Position numbers and translations under genes: made by a program. A stretch of DNA of 64,000 nucleotides, from the NCBI RefSeq assembly GCF_035594125.1, contig NC_087192.1, positions 12,119,501 to 12,183,500 of the forward strand, written 5' to 3'. Positions 11,988 to 26,344 of this stretch are shown here, in pieces. Every line of letters begins with the position of its first letter. Within the stretch, counting starts at the first letter, position 1. Origin of the DNA: Scylla paramamosain (Eukaryota > Arthropoda > Malacostraca > Decapoda > Portunidae). A model generated the notes under the pieces. The model saw only the letters and a program-made list of their open reading frames with translations. It was not told the DNA's origin and did no database searches.

Positions 11988-12857
11988 TACCATATATTTT
12001 GGCAGATACGACGACTTTGAGATTAGACAATCCCCAAATTTCAGTTTGAATTTAGTGGTTTTAGCTGACATCAGCAGTATAAGACAACACATAAACCACC
12101 AAACCATCTGTGCTGAAGTTTAGATAATTAAGCAGCAGATAACTGAGACAGTGATGTACCAGTACAATGAATACCTTGAATGTATTACCAGTAATAAGGT
12201 ACCATCTTCTTCAAGCACAAAAGTACACCTAAAATAAAATTCCCACCAGGTATTTTTGTACGTTTTTATGAAAAGGATGGATGAACAAAGATAGTTTAAA
12301 ATTAAGTGCAGTACGATCAGTTTTCCTAAACATAAACAAACCTTTGCCTTGCACTACCTGCTTGTGTCGGGCTGTCAGCCATAATCTTCTTCTATATATT
12401 ATGTTTCTTTTGATTAGATACACCAACATTTTTCAATTTTTTTCTCAGTACATGGACTTTGTCCTTATACAACAATGCAAGCTGGAGAGAGAAATTTATC
12501 TTCTTCTCAGTTTGCTTTCGTTTGCCTCTTAGCTTGGGGTTCCATGCCTTTATATAGATCCTTCTTCACCATTGGGAAAAACTGGGGAATATTCACACAG
12601 CCTTCTGCTTTGTCTGTAGTTGTACTACATTAGATTTTGTTTACACACTTTTCAACATGAATACATTTCAGCACATTTTTTCAGAACAGATTCCTATATT
12701 ACTATGTCTAACTTTCCAAAAAGTCATAATATAAGGTTGCTATTTATTTACAATAGTATTTTGTGTAAAACTTCACTGTTTTTTGTATCTGACAACCAAG
12801 TTTTTTGTCTTTTTTAGGATGATTCAAGTGTCATCTTATACACCAAAATATACAGTA
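11988..12857. mobile_element. DNA element of TIR family W (complete)
   Basis: Left end taccatatattttggcagata; the right end in reverse complement is tactgtatattttggtgtata. The core 'TATTTTGG.G.ATAAGA.GAC' is shared with other W ends at 24421, 55663, 62601 and 63392. At about 870 bp with no transposase it is non-autonomous. The superfamily is not assigned. Confidence 0.6.
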
Positions 12858-13229
12858 CTTACACTGAAGAACGAGTTAGTTGGACATCATAATATTTTAA
12901 TGCAAGACACATAACATATTCAGAATTAATAGTGGCAGCCACCCCAGCTGGGGTCACTGACAGTGATTAAAGATGGAACTGTTAGCAGTGTATTTTGCAA
13001 ATTGCCAGCTGAGAAGAGAGAAGATTTAGAGACCCTCTTGATCCTCTGCATGTGAATGATGAGGATCTCATAGCAGGTTATAGGTTCTTTCTCCAAGAAA
13101 TCCTGCAGCTGACTGAGGAACAAGAGCCACACCTTAGATAAAACACTGTGACACACAGAGGGAGCACGTGGGATGGCATAATGTAAATGATTACCTACAC
13201 ATCGCAGGCAAAAAGCCTCAGCCAGTGGA

Positions 13230-13410
13230 AAAAACAACTCTACCACACTGTTGCAGTGTGTAGAACAACAACACTGGGACTGAATGCATTTGAGATAATC
13301 CTTGGGGTTTCTATTGTATTGGGGAAGGTTGTTGTTAAGTTCTGGTGCAATACTGAAAAAATAGTTACTGAAAGCCTCAGCAATATCAAGTGGGTTATTT
13401 AATGCAGAAC
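13230..13410 (-). pseudogene. Possible LINE remnant (region before reverse transcriptase)
   Basis: A 180-codon ORF (12926-13468) holds NPLDIAEAFSNYFFSIAPEL. This resembles the 'IA..FN.YF..IAP.L' linker that precedes reverse transcriptase in Jockey- and CR1-type LINEs. The remainder of the ORF has no recognised motif. Probably a decayed retrotransposon piece. Confidence 0.4.
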
Positions 13411-13541
13411 ATTTTTTAATGCAGTGTCTTGATGTTAATTCTATTGCACACATTACCTTTAATCTCATTAATTATTTGCTCAGAATATCAGGTAAGGGAG
13501 TGGCATCAAGGGTGTCTTGCTTAGGGGTGTCACACAGCACT

Positions 13542-13706
13542 GGTGGTGATGAGGCAGGTGTGGGTGCCAGCAATGATAGTGATGGGACAGGTGTGGGTGC
13601 TGGCCATGGTGGTGATGGGGGAGGTGTAGGTGTCCCCTCTGGTGGAGGAGAGGCGGGTGTGGCTATCAAGGCGTGTATGGCTGTCAGGGCAAGCGTGGGT
13701 GTGGAT
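13542..13706. repeat. 33-bp imperfect minisatellite, about 5 units
   Basis: Units of the form ggtggtgatg..gcaggtgtgg recur at 33-bp spacing (13542, 13575, 13608, 13641, 13674) with growing divergence. Read on the plus strand they give an 11-residue Gly/Val-rich repeat. The open frame is a by-product of the repeat, since no start context or homology supports a protein. Confidence 0.7.
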
Positions 13707-14540
<834 letters not shown>

Positions 14541-14637
14541 AAATTATATTTACAGCGTGAATATTATTACAAAATTTAAACTTGAAGTTTCTTCCTGTCA
14601 CAAGCAACTATTTTAGAAGTCTTGATATCATTTAATT

Positions 14638-17412
14638 TCACAACACCAGCGGTGTAGGGCACACATCCCTCCAGACATTGGCAGCCACTTTTGCCTGATG
14701 TGTAGACAGTTGGGTCACATCAGGTGTGGCCTGTGTGAAGTGGTTCCACAGGCGCGCTGCCCTGGCTTTGAAGGTTCGCTGGTGTTGTGAGGAGCGGGAG
14801 AGAGGCACCAACACTTGCTGGCTTCCTGCCCCTGCTTGCCTCATCATCCTCTGGCCTGGGTGTGGCAGCAGACACAGGTGGGTGAAGTGAGGGGTGTGCT
14901 GCACCTGAGCCTTGTGACACACCACCAAGGCTGACACGTCCTGTCGGTGCTCCAGTGACGTGATACTGGCTGCCATCTCCTCATCTTCCCCTAATAGATG
15001 AAGAGCACGTCTCTGCACTGCGTCAAGGCAGCTGGTGTGGGTGGGGGCGCTGGACATCCACGTCAAGGCACCGTACTCCATACAGGGATGGATTTGTGCC
15101 TTGTAGAGAGTGAGGATGCCTCACGAGTCCAGACTACCTGCCACCGTACAGAAGGCTGACACATGCCGAGAGGTCTGGCGGGGTACCAACATGATATGAG
15201 TGTCGTAGCGCAGCTTACAGTCCATGGTGACTCCCAGAATCTTGATGTGGTCCTGGAGAGGCAGCTGCACACCCTCAAACCATAGCTGTCTTTCCACAGC
15301 CTGTGAAGTGGCAGAGGACCATGAGATGACCATCGCATGTGTCTTGTCTGGAGCGAAGGTGACTTGTCACACCTTCCCCCACTCCTCTGCTACCTTCAGC
15401 TGTCTGTTAATGTTAGCCACTGCGCGTTGGCTGTCCTGGCGGCAGTAGGAGAGGGAGATTGTACAGTCATCGGTATACGCCTTGACTGCAAGTAGTTGGC
15501 ACAGAAGGTCATCTATGTAGACATTCCACAGGACTGGTCCCAACACTGAGCCCTGTGGAACTGGCACTCCTATATGGGCAGGAGATGAGGTCCGCCCATG
15601 GATAACTACCTGAAGTGTCCTTCCTTTTGGTAATCCTCAAGTAGCATCAAGAGGCTGCTGTCGATGCCCTTGGCTCAGAACTTAGCCAGAAGTGCCACAC
15701 TTGGTCATAAGCATCTGCAATATAAAGGGCCACTACGAGTGTGTCCAGGCCTTCGTCTATGGTGTCCAGCCATTCTTGTGAGAGGAGGAGGAGGAGGTTG
15801 GAAGTGGAGCGGCCTGACTGGAACCCGAACTGGTGGGGTGAGAGAAGCTGATGTTCATCCAGGTGTTGCCATATGACTGATGCCACCAGCTTCTCAAACA
15901 CTTTGCCCATCACAGACAGCAGGGAGATGGGTCTATAGTGACTTGGGTCAAACCTGGACCCTTTCTTGTAGACCCTTTCTTTCAGCAGGGAGATGGGTCT
16001 GTAGTGACTTGGGTCAAACCTGGACCCTTTCTTGTAGACCCTTTCTTTCTTGCCTCCTTCCAGGCTGCTGGCCACTTTCTTTCTGCCAGGCAGACAGTAT
16101 AGATGGCAGCAAGAGACACTGACAGCTCCCTGGCACATTGTTTTAGCACCCAGGGGCTGATCTCATCTGGACCCATGGCTTTCCCCACATCCAGATCCCT
16201 GAGTGTTTTTTCCACCATTTCCGTGGTGATGGGCACTGTAGTGATGGTGTGGGTTGTCTCCCGTGGCATCACTGGAGGGGGTTGGATAGGATCCTGAACT
16301 TGCATTTTCTTCGCAAATAGTTCAGGCAGCCTTGTCCTCACTGCTCAAGGCAGTGGATCCATCCTGCCTGGTGAGGGGAGGGATGCTGTCCTGCCACATC
16401 ACGCCTTTACCAGCGTCCACCACATCTTGTCACCAGTTCCTGGGCTGGTGAGCTTGTTCCTCATAACCTCCTCCCAGTGACTCCTCGCCCACTTAGAGGT
16501 GGCTGTTATCCTCCTACAAGCAACTCGATGTAGGACATAGTTGTGGTGTGAAGGGCGCTGCTTGTACCTCCTCCATGCTGTGTGTTTGGCCTCAGCGGCT
16601 CCACGGCACTGGTAGCCAAACCAGGGAGGGTTTGTGGCCTTGGTGAGGTATGTGTGGCGAGGGACATACTGGGCCTGTAAGATGAGCAGGTGTGAGGTGA
16701 CAGCGTGAGCCTTCTCCTCTGTGTCTCCCGTGAGCGTCACCTGCCAGTCTGTAGCTGTTAGTGCGTGCCTCATATCTTGCTATCTGGCCTGCTCCCACAA
16801 TGAGATGGTTCAAGGTGCAGCTCTTTCTCTAGCCACACTGAGCTGTACCTTTGTCAGTATGGCATGGTGGTCAGAGCTTCCCACTTTTCCCAGCTGCTGA
16901 CAGGTTATTCTTTCCTCAGGGAGGTCAGATAACATGGGGTTGAGCAGCCCTCCCCTTTCGTAGGTGTGGAATGTGACATGATTGATGAGGCCCAACACTG
17001 CCACTAAGTTGTTGTATGCTTGCTGCTCCAGATGGAAATTTAAATCACCCATGATGAGGACATTTTTGCAGCTGTGGCATTGGAGCAAGTTATCCAGTTC
17101 CTCCGCCAGGAAGTCAAGTGAGATGCGACCTTGCCTGAGGGGCCAGTATAATATGCAGAGCAGCAAGCCACTGTTGTTTTTTAACACTATTTGGAAGAAT
17201 AGTGCTTCCATCAGCTGGGGCAGGTCGACTGACAACTCTTGGGTCTGGAGGTCACTCTTAAAACACGCAGCCACGCCTCCACCTGTTCTGCTTTCGCAGT
17301 CCTTCCTCACCCAGTTTGTGTAGCCTTTTATTTTTCCAAATGACAGTTCCACTTGATCATTCAGCCACGTTTCACTCACAGCCACAATGTCAGCTTTTTG
17401 GTGTAGTACAAA
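14638..17412 (-). mobile_element. LINE-D, endonuclease plus reverse transcriptase, decayed
   Basis: On the minus strand the domains appear in order. An AP endonuclease (17385-16810) has VSETWLND, MGDLNFH and the SSDHHAIL catalytic motif. A linker with GKAMGPDEISPWVLKQ follows, then reverse transcriptase with RFDPSHYRPISLL, GFQSGRSTSNLL, VPQGSVLGPVLWNVYIDDL and AYTDDCTI (YTDD in place of YADD). The C-terminal MEYGALTWMSSAP and ARLWNHF blocks end at 14638. At least four frame changes disable it. It is GC-richer than its surroundings. Its 5' side stops at a (CT)n array. A 66-bp tandem duplication sits in the reverse transcriptase. The wording differs from the other LINE families here; a Jockey/I-like clade is possible but not proven. 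Confidence 0.85.
15917..16048 (-). repeat. 66-bp tandem duplication inside LINE-D reverse transcriptase
   Basis: Bases 15917-15982 are repeated at 15983-16048 with about one difference. 66 is a multiple of three, so the 22-residue block KERVYKKGSRFDPSHYRPIS appears twice in frame. Confidence 0.9.
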
Positions 17413-17420
17413 GTTGTGAG

Positions 17421-17761
<341 letters not shown>

Positions 17762-17763
<2 letters not shown>

Positions 17764-18725
17764 ATACAGAGAATTTTTGTCTTTAGTGACACACCTTTCC
17801 ACCAAATGTGTTCATTATATTGGAAGTTTACTATAATTTACAATAATTGAAAAACTAATCCAGGCTCTTTGGGCCAAAAGACTCAGCCTGAGGGGACGTC
17901 TGGTAAAAATCTGCAAATATGCAAAACTGCGAATACCAAGCTGCGAATACATGGAGGAACACTGTATAGTGGTATCAACCAAAATTCCCTATCTAGTTTC
18001 TGAGGTGAGATACAGCAGATGATATAGAAACATCTCTGTGATGTCACTCATTCTAATCCAACGAATTCACACGAGAAAAGTAAATTGTTGACTCTTCTCG
18101 CTTTCTTACCTTTTGATCTGGGGATGCCATACTCTGGCCACTGCCAGTGGAGCCACTTATACTGGTTATAATGTATAAAGTTTCTTGCTCTCGCTCTTGC
18201 TCCCTTTCTCACTCTCAGTGCGGATGTGACCTTAAACTACATAAACCCTTAATGGCTGAAAAACTCTTCACTTTCACTCCTTTCTCCCTTTTTACTTTTC
18301 AAGGCTTCAAACAATCTCTCAACTGTCTCCTGAATTCACATAAAGCTCACTGGCATATGCCAATGATGCTGGTCTTCCAGCCAAAGCACTAATATCTAAT
18401 GCAGCTCACAGATGATATTTAAAAAGTTAATTGGAATGAGTGCACATACCATTTACCCAACAAAACACATGGGCTTGGCCTTCTTGATCAGGTTATCATA
18501 CAGTGATTTTACGTAGATTATAGATGCATATCAATGTGCAATAATTATCTTAAGAATATAACACTAATTTTTTTCATACATTGTGTATTCTGCCAAAATT
18601 TCCCTAAACTTAATCAATCTACATAACATTAACTTTACTAGCCGTGAATTCACAAAATAAGGAAGAAATAGTGCACATAAATATGTTAGTCGTGTATACA
18701 TAGCTCTGCCAAGAGTAATACATAC
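17762..18725 (-). other. Intron, no gene recognised
   Basis: Mostly unique-looking AT-rich intron downstream of the 18726 exon, with the donor gtatgt at its upper edge. The short run near 17880-17970 (aaatctgcaaatatgcaaaa, gcgaatac) has an internal-repeat look. Nothing else supported. Confidence 0.55.
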
Positions 18726-18955
18726 CAAATAGTTGACAGTAGTCTTGTAATTTGAACCTCCCATTTCCTTGAAGAATCGGTAGTCAGCCACTAACAGCAA
18801 GGGACAGCGTGTTTTCTCCCCATTGAAATTATATGCCTCTGCCTGCTGTCTCTTGACTCTCCGCTTGGCTCTCAAGATCTGGTCATTTAAGGCATCCAGA
18901 ACCCCTCCATCAGGAGGCTCATATCCTTCAATCCATTCATTCTCATCCTCTGCTT
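18726..18955 (-). CDS. ADAM17: ADAM17/TACE-like metalloprotease, internal exon (furin site and catalytic-domain entry)
   Basis: This 230-bp exon completes a split Glu codon, then reads AEDENEWIEGYEPPDGGVLD, followed by RAKRRVKRQ. RVKR is the proprotein-convertase cleavage motif that separates prodomain from mature enzyme in ADAM17. It continues CPLLLVADYRFFKEMG and TTVNYL. Vertebrate ADAM17 has CKLLVVADHRFYRYMG and TTTNYL at the same place, just after the furin site. The minus-strand acceptor is tggattacag before AA, and the donor is ttg followed by gtatgt. The start phase (2 bases) fits the exon at 32026-32155; the end phase 0 fits 2188-2382. The acidic insert before the furin site is not something I can match to vertebrates. 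A stretch read past the donor (VCITLGR...) is intron. Confidence 0.93.
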
Positions 18956-19237
18956 CTGTAATCCATTTTAACAAAGGTATAAATAGCAGACAATGCACTG
19001 CCATATTTGTCATCCAGGAAGATGCACTTGCCTACAAGATGGAGTCATGTTTTACATTATTTTTTAAGAGGAAATTTAAATAAATTGTATTAAACAATTA
19101 CTGAATACTATTTAGTCAACTTTTAATAAGCATCATCAGCTTTACATAGAAAAAAATATATATCTATTTATTCACCTACCAGAACTTTTAATCCCACACA
19201 AAGTGATCCACACAAAACATCACACACTTATAAAGAC

Positions 19238-20330
19238 ATCATTTACACTCTTAGCCCTGTCAGAGTCAGGTGGAAAGAAATAGCCTTGTGGCCCACTGTA
19301 CTACAACCGAAGAACCTAGGCACAGCACAGTTGGCAACACACATCCACAGCAAGGCCTGACAGCATACACTGCTTTGCCTCTGCCCCTTTGTAATGAAAC
19401 TGTTACCTACCCTGCAACTACTCAGAACACAGTAGATGCATGGTATTTCCTACAGAGTGCCTTGCACTCTTCCAAGCGTTAATGAGACTACTTCATTTTC
19501 ATGCACTCACCACTGTAGCTCTCCATTCACCTCTATCACACATTATCACCCTTGCTTAGTGCACATTCCTCTCAGAGATAAGGGGGGGAAAAAGAGAGAA
19601 AATGAACAGAGAAGGAGGAAGATGACAAAAAGAAGAGAGAGAGAAGAGATAGTGTAAGGAGACACATAAGTGATGGGTTGAGGAAGGAGCCGGGTTACTT
19701 TAGAAATTAATAGAAGTTGAAATAGTTCTTCCCTACCCAATTTACTCCACTCCTATTCCTTCTTGAAAGTTGAAATTAATATTTTGTATAGCAGAAGAGT
19801 TGTTCTTTCCCATAGTATAATTAGTTTCACCCAGCCCTCCAAATAGTTCCACAATAATCTTTTAAAATTAAGTGTTTAGACTGTGTTAGAGAGCAACGTA
19901 TGAGTGCAGCAGAGGTGAGCGAGGCAAAAACTCACCCCTCCAGCTCTGCTCCCCCCTCCTGGATGTGTGTTTTAGCGAGGCGTGTATTGGGGAGGGTACC
20001 ACTGATTTACACTTATGGATGGAATATTGGTGTGACATCCAGAGGATATTGGTTAGTATTGTGACCCTACAGAGGGTCTGTAGAATATACTAGTGTATAC
20101 TGGGTAGTACTGTAACCCTATGGGAGGTCTAGAGTATATTGGTTAGTACTGTGATCCTACAAGGGGTCTACACTTGAGTGATTACAGATATTGTGTGGAG
20201 GGTGTGTAGGCCCTTCTAATTTCCTGCTACTCCTGTGAAACAGTGTGTAACTGTGCACAGTCCTGTTTTGTCTGGCTGTCTGGGATATTTGTGTCATCTT
20301 ACTGAGTATTCTGATAGTCCAGTCAAATTA
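19238..20330 (+). repeat. Dispersed repeat U, plus copy
   Basis: Near 19240 it shares 'cactcttagccctgtcagag' with the 7063 copy. From 19600 to 20300 it shares most sequence with 24880-25690: 'agtgatgggttgaggaagg', 'cctacccaattt', 'gcagaagagttgttctttcc', 'tttcctgctactcctgtgaa'. No protein was recognised. Confidence 0.75.
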
Positions 20331-20761
20331 GGAAAAAACAAACAAAAAAAATGATAAGCTGAAAATTAGTAAATAACTTCTTTAGTCATCTAGAAATAAC
20401 ATACCAAAAGTCATCAATAATCCACCCTGTGCTTCGTCCACATTTTGGAAAATGACTGCCAAATTTCAGTTTTCACTATTTTTGTGAAAATGGTTGCTCT
20501 GACAAAACAACTGTGAGTACATAAATAAAGAGCATTAAATTATCTACAAAAAAGGTTCTATGTATTTTTCTCTGTGAGTGATTACTTTAAAGATATTAAA
20601 ATATTTTAACCCTTATTCAGTTCTGTGCTGATATGGACATAGCTTATTCACTTCCTTTCTGTTGTGTATTGGTAATTGCTTGTTTTATTTTTACTAAATA
20701 TTGGTTTGGTAATATAAGGTCAGTTTCTTTCTGTTTTTATTTTAGATGATAAACCAATTTT
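20331..20761. other. Intron, nothing recognised
   Basis: AT-rich intron between a U repeat and a LINE-A fragment. There is a short duplication of 'ttttagatgataaa' at its upper end, next to the LINE junction. Confidence 0.5.
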
Positions 20762-21485
<724 letters not shown>

Positions 21486-21486
<1 letters not shown>

Positions 21487-24375
21487 GATCAAGTGTAAGG
21501 AAAACTGTGGATTTAAAGATAAGAAAGTGGTGGCTGAATAATGCAAGGGAAGAAGAGCAACAATAGAGAGGGAATAGAATATGACTGAGAAGGAATCTAA
21601 TATATTGAAAGTAATGTACACAAATATAGATAGGCTTGTGTGAAGTATATTGGAACTAAGGGATATTCTAAGCAATAACAAGCCAGGTGTTGTATGTTTA
21701 ACAGAGACCAAATTAGAAAGAGGAAATACAAATAAAATTTGAAAAGGAAGGGTACAACATTTGGAGGAGAGACAGAAAAGGTAAAGTTGGGGAAAGAGTG
21801 TTAATATTAGCGAAGAAGGACATCTTGGTTGAAGAAGTAGAATACAGTGATAGGACAGCAGAGGTTTTGGGTATTATAAATAAAGATGACGAAAAGAAAA
21901 AGAGAACAAATTACTGTCACATATATATACCATCCAAGACAAATGCATGGAAGACAAATGAATATAAGACGATGCAAGAAGAAATATGGAAATGCTTAGA
22001 AAATATGACCAAAAAAACAAATAAGGTGTTGCTTATGGGTGACTAATTGCAAGAATGTAAATTGGGATTAGTTAGAACTATGGGGAAGGTGGAGATTTGT
22101 GGAGTGAAGAGATAATGCAATTAGCAATGGTGAATACTTTGAAGCAGTGGGTTGATGAAGCTACAAGATACAGAGAAGAGCAACCTTCAATGCTTGATGT
22201 AGTGTGTACCAAGAAGCTGGAATCCAGGACAAATATGAAAAATTTGCTCCCATTAGGAAAAAGTGATCACATTGCAATAGAGGTTAAATTAGAAGGGATA
22301 AAAGAAAAGGATTGGAAAGACTACAGAAACTATGCAAAGGCAAATTTTTAAGAACTTAAAAAATTTTATGGAAGTATAAAGTGGGAAAACTTGTTGAAAT
22401 ACAAGGATGTACAGACAAAATATAGAACTATTAGATAATTACGAGGGAGTGTTTAAATTTGTACCAAAGCACAAAGTTAAAAAGACCAGGCATAGTTGGT
22501 ATAATACCAGATGTCCAAAGACCAAAAAAAGGACAAGGATAAGGCATGGAAAAAGGTGAAGAAGCAATGAAATGAAGGAAATAGAGAAGAATATAAACAA
22601 ACAAGAAATTAATATCTTAGGATAAGAAGAGAAGAAAGGGACTTTGAAAAGGATATAATCAACAAATGTAAGGAGGAACCAGAGCTTTTCTATAGATACA
22701 TAAATGGTAAAATGAAACATAGAGACAGTATTCTTAAGTTAAAAAGAGGCAGAAGGGCATATGAAGATGACAAGATGAGCGATATTATGAATGAGAGTTT
22801 TAAATCTGTATTTAAAGGGGAAGCAGATTCTGTAACTTCTACAGGTGGAGTGCCAAATGAGAGGTTACATGAAATTAAGGTGAAAAAGTATGAAATCTAC
22901 AAGCTGTTGACTGACTTAGAAGTTAGAAAAAGCAATGGGACCAGATGGTGTGTCAGGATGGGTAATGAAAGAATGGAGCCAATCTGGAATGTGGTAAATA
23001 GTTCCTTAAGTGAAGGAAGAGTGCCTAAAGAAAGGAAAAGAGCCAATATAATGCTATCTATAAAGGAGTTGATAAAATGGAGCCACTAAACTAGACCAGT
23101 ATCATTAACTAGCATCACAGGTAAACTCTGCAAAATTATAATAAAAACAAATGGTGCAGTACTTGGAACAAGGTAATTACAGATAAACAACTTGTATTTT
23201 AGACAAAAAAGGTCATGTGTTACAAATCTGCTGAGCTTCTATACAAGTGTGATAGATATGATGCAAGAAAGAGATAAATGGGTGGATTTGACAGGGTACC
23301 ACACATGAGCCTACTGTGGAAACTGGAATACGTAGGACGATTGAAAGGCAAAATATTAAGTTGGATGCAAGACTATTTGAAGGACAGACAAATGAGGACA
23401 ATAATCAGAGATAATACTTCAAGCTGGAGTGAGATAACAAGTGGAGTACCACAAGGACCTATATTAGCACAGATTATGTTTCAGATATACATAAATGATG
23501 TAGAGAAAGGATTAAATAGCTACATTAATGTTTCCTGATGATGCAAAGTTGCTAAGAGTTATAAAGAGTCAGCAAGATTGTAAGGAACTACAGAGAGATT
23601 TTGATAAAATTTATGCTTAGAGTCTAAAGTGGAAATTTGAATTTAATCCTAAGAAATGTCATGTGATGGAGACAGGAAAACATACAAGGAGACTTATGTG
23701 AAACCATAAAATAGGGAAAGATATGATGATAAAATGTAATAAAGAAAAGGATTTGGGGGTGATTATCCAGGACACACTGTCACCAGAGAAGTATATATGG
23801 AATTTTTGGCTCCATATATAGAATGTTAAGTAACATTAGAGTGGCTTTTACTTACATGGACATGTATATGATGGAAAAAATAATTACAACCATGATATGG
23901 CACAAGTTAGAGTATGCTGCAGTCATACAGTTTCCACACAGGAAGAAGAATATAAGGAAAGTGATGAAGATGGTGCCAGAATTGAAGGAAAAGACTTATG
24001 AAGAGCAACCAGAAGAAATGAGATTAATAACAATAGAAGAGAGAAGAGAAAAAGGAGACTTGATAACAATGTACAAATCAATAAATCATATGGAAAAGGT
24101 AGACAGACAAATTTTGGAGATGCATATGGATGAGGGAACAAGATGTACAAAAGGACATACAAAAAAAGATTAAGAAGAGTAAATGTCTCAGTGACATCAA
24201 GAAATATAGTTTCCTATACCAAAGCATTGATCTCTGGAATAGTTTAACTGAGGAGGTGGTTACAGCTGCTAGAGTGAGCAAATTTAAAGAAATTGGATAA
24301 CTGTAGATATGGAAACAGGAAAAATCAGAGCTCAGACCCTGTATAATACAACTAGGTAAATAAAACTAGGTAAAC
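21486..24375 (+). mobile_element. LINE-A, nearly full-length degenerate copy
   Basis: It starts in ORF1/ORF2 junction sequence. The endonuclease N-terminus is a YTNIDRL-like block near 21615, followed by IIYIPSKTNAW-like and a GD motif near 22035, then KSDHIAIEVKL at about 22260 (the SDH catalytic motif is kept). Reverse transcriptase has EVRKSNGT, RVPKER, a GFDRVPHMSLLWKL block at 23280, TSGVPQGPILAQIMFQIYIN at 23430 and a DDAKLL block near 23540 with a frameshift. The C-terminal ERREKGDLITMYKSINHMEK ends in 'acaactaggtaaataaaact'. Numerous stops and frameshifts make it inactive. It is antisense to ADAM17. Confidence 0.85.
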
Positions 24376-24420
24376 ACACTACACTTTTTTTTTCCATAAC
24401 ATTATGATGAAACATGATAA

Positions 24421-24505
24421 AATTGCTTTCCACAAAACATCCTTGTAAAATAGGGCAGTGTCTTATGCAGAGGTGCATCTAATATGCTGCAAATAGGGTA
24501 AATTC
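24421..24505. repeat. Terminal fragment of TIR family W
   Basis: 'tttccacaaaacatccttgt' and 'aaaatagggcagtgtcttat' match 63300-63340. The end 'atgctgcaaatagggta' is a decayed W terminus. Only this end was recognised. Confidence 0.5.
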
Positions 24506-24869
24506 TCACACCAACACTGCTAAGGAGATTGCAGGTCCTGTGTGAAAAGCAGAGACAGATCTTGTGGGAAAAGGAGGAGGAGAAAAAGGTGGCACCAAGT
24601 GTATCCTGAAGAAGGGTTGAGTTCAGCCCCTGTTTGTTATAGTAGTGATAATCACTCTGTTTTATGTTATTCTTATTATTTATGTTATTCTCTGTATCTG
24701 TAATTTGTTTGTGACACCCAAATGTGATGTAATTTGCTCTGACATGTTGGAGTGTGTATTCATGTGCAGAGCTATGAAACTATTTGTTGTATTTGCAAAA
24801 ATTTTGTTGTGTGACTTACAAAAATTTTCCACTGAGAAGGGAATGTGTTATATGTGGCAAAATAGCGAA
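24506..24869. other. Intron, nothing recognised
   Basis: AT-rich intron between a W end and a U repeat. It may be W interior. No ORF supported. Confidence 0.45.
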
Positions 24870-26330
24870 CAGAGATAATGAGAAGAAAAAGAGAAATGAA
24901 CAGAGAAGGAGGAAAATGACAAGGGGAAGAGAGAGAGAACAGATAGTGCAGGTGGACACATCAGTGATGGGTTGAGGAAGGCAATGGGTTACTTGAGAAA
25001 TTTATACAAGTTGATATTGTTCTTCCCTACCCAATTTCCCCCACTCCTATTCCTTCTTGAAAGTTGAAATTGATAGGTCATAGGTACAGCAGAAGAGTTG
25101 TTCTTTCCCACAGTGTAGTTAGTTTTCACCAAGCCCTCCAAATAGCCCCAAAATATTTTTTTCTTAAATTAAGTCTTTAGATCGTGTTAGAGAGCAATGT
25201 GTGAGTGGAGCAAAGGTGAGTGGGATGAAACTCACCCCACCCCCTTGCTCTGCCTCCCCCTTTCCTTCCTTTCCTCCCAGCTCCTGTCCTGTGTCTGCAT
25301 TTTGGTGGGGAGGGGTGGGGGGAGTTAATGGACTCTCCCATAGGCCGCCAGCTTCAGTAGCAGGCGAGATATTGAAGAGATTGGATATGTGTTTTAGAGA
25401 GGCGTTTATTAGGGAGGGTACCATTGATTTACACTTATGGGTGGAATACTGGTGTGATGTCCAGAGAATACTGTGACCCTACAGGTCTAGAGTATACTGA
25501 TTAGTATTGTGACCCTACAGGAGGTCTAGAGTATATTGGTTAGTATTGTAACCCTACAAGGGGATCTAGACTTGAGTAATTACATATATTATGTGGAGGG
25601 CATGTGGGCCCCTCTAATTTCCTGCTACTCCTGTGAAACAGTGTGTCGCTGAACAGTCCTGTGTTGTCCTGCTGTCTGGGGTATTTGTGTCATTGTATGG
25701 AGTATTCTGATGGGAGCAGGCTCCTGTTCTCTCTCCCTTTCTGCCTAAGAGCAGTGTCTTGTTGTGGGTCTAGTGTGTGTCTGAGTGTCATGAACTTTGT
25801 GTCATGTGTTTGTTAAGTGCTACTGGTCTCTGTGGCTCACAACTATAAGTGGGAAAGACCAGAGGATTGTATAATGTTCGTACTAAGCTACAGCTGTCTA
25901 CTTTCTTCCTGCGTCTCCATCAATTTTATAGGAGGTGGGAATCTGTCTTTAGCAAGATTGTAGATTATACTGTTACCTGGCCAGTGCATGTATAATATCC
26001 TTATGGGACATGGGTGGTTTTTGTTACTGTGGGCGATAGTCCAACGGGGTATTATACCTCAATTTGTGGATAGTCTGTTATATCTGTGTTCCCTTGCATG
26101 TGGCTCATTAGTTCCTACCAGCTTGGAAGAATTAAAGTGGCAGGTTTAATGGAGTGGCAACCAAACTGAGGCTATGTAGTTTTCAACAACCAGCAGCTAC
26201 CTGGAATCATCGTGTTTATGCTTCCACCAGTGCAGGGGGAGCTGGCCTAGGGAAACCTGACCTAAGTGTAGTGGCAGCTGTGAAGGGGGCTGAAATTGGT
26301 CATAACAATGGCCTTCCATCTACCTTTCAT
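24870..26330 (+). repeat. Dispersed repeat U, longest copy
   Basis: It begins with 'aacagagaaggaggaaaatg' (compare 19607) and continues through blocks shared with 19.6-20.3 kb. From 25.9 to 26.3 kb it shares blocks with the reverse complement of 29138-29600: 'ttcaacaaccagcagctacc' is like 'ggtacctgctggttgttgac', and 'agggaaacctgacct' and 'gcagctgtgaagggggct' also recur. About 1.4 kb with no long ORF. The ends have no visible TIR or LTR in this window. Confidence 0.7.
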
Positions 26331-26344
26331 TGTGCACATCTGCC

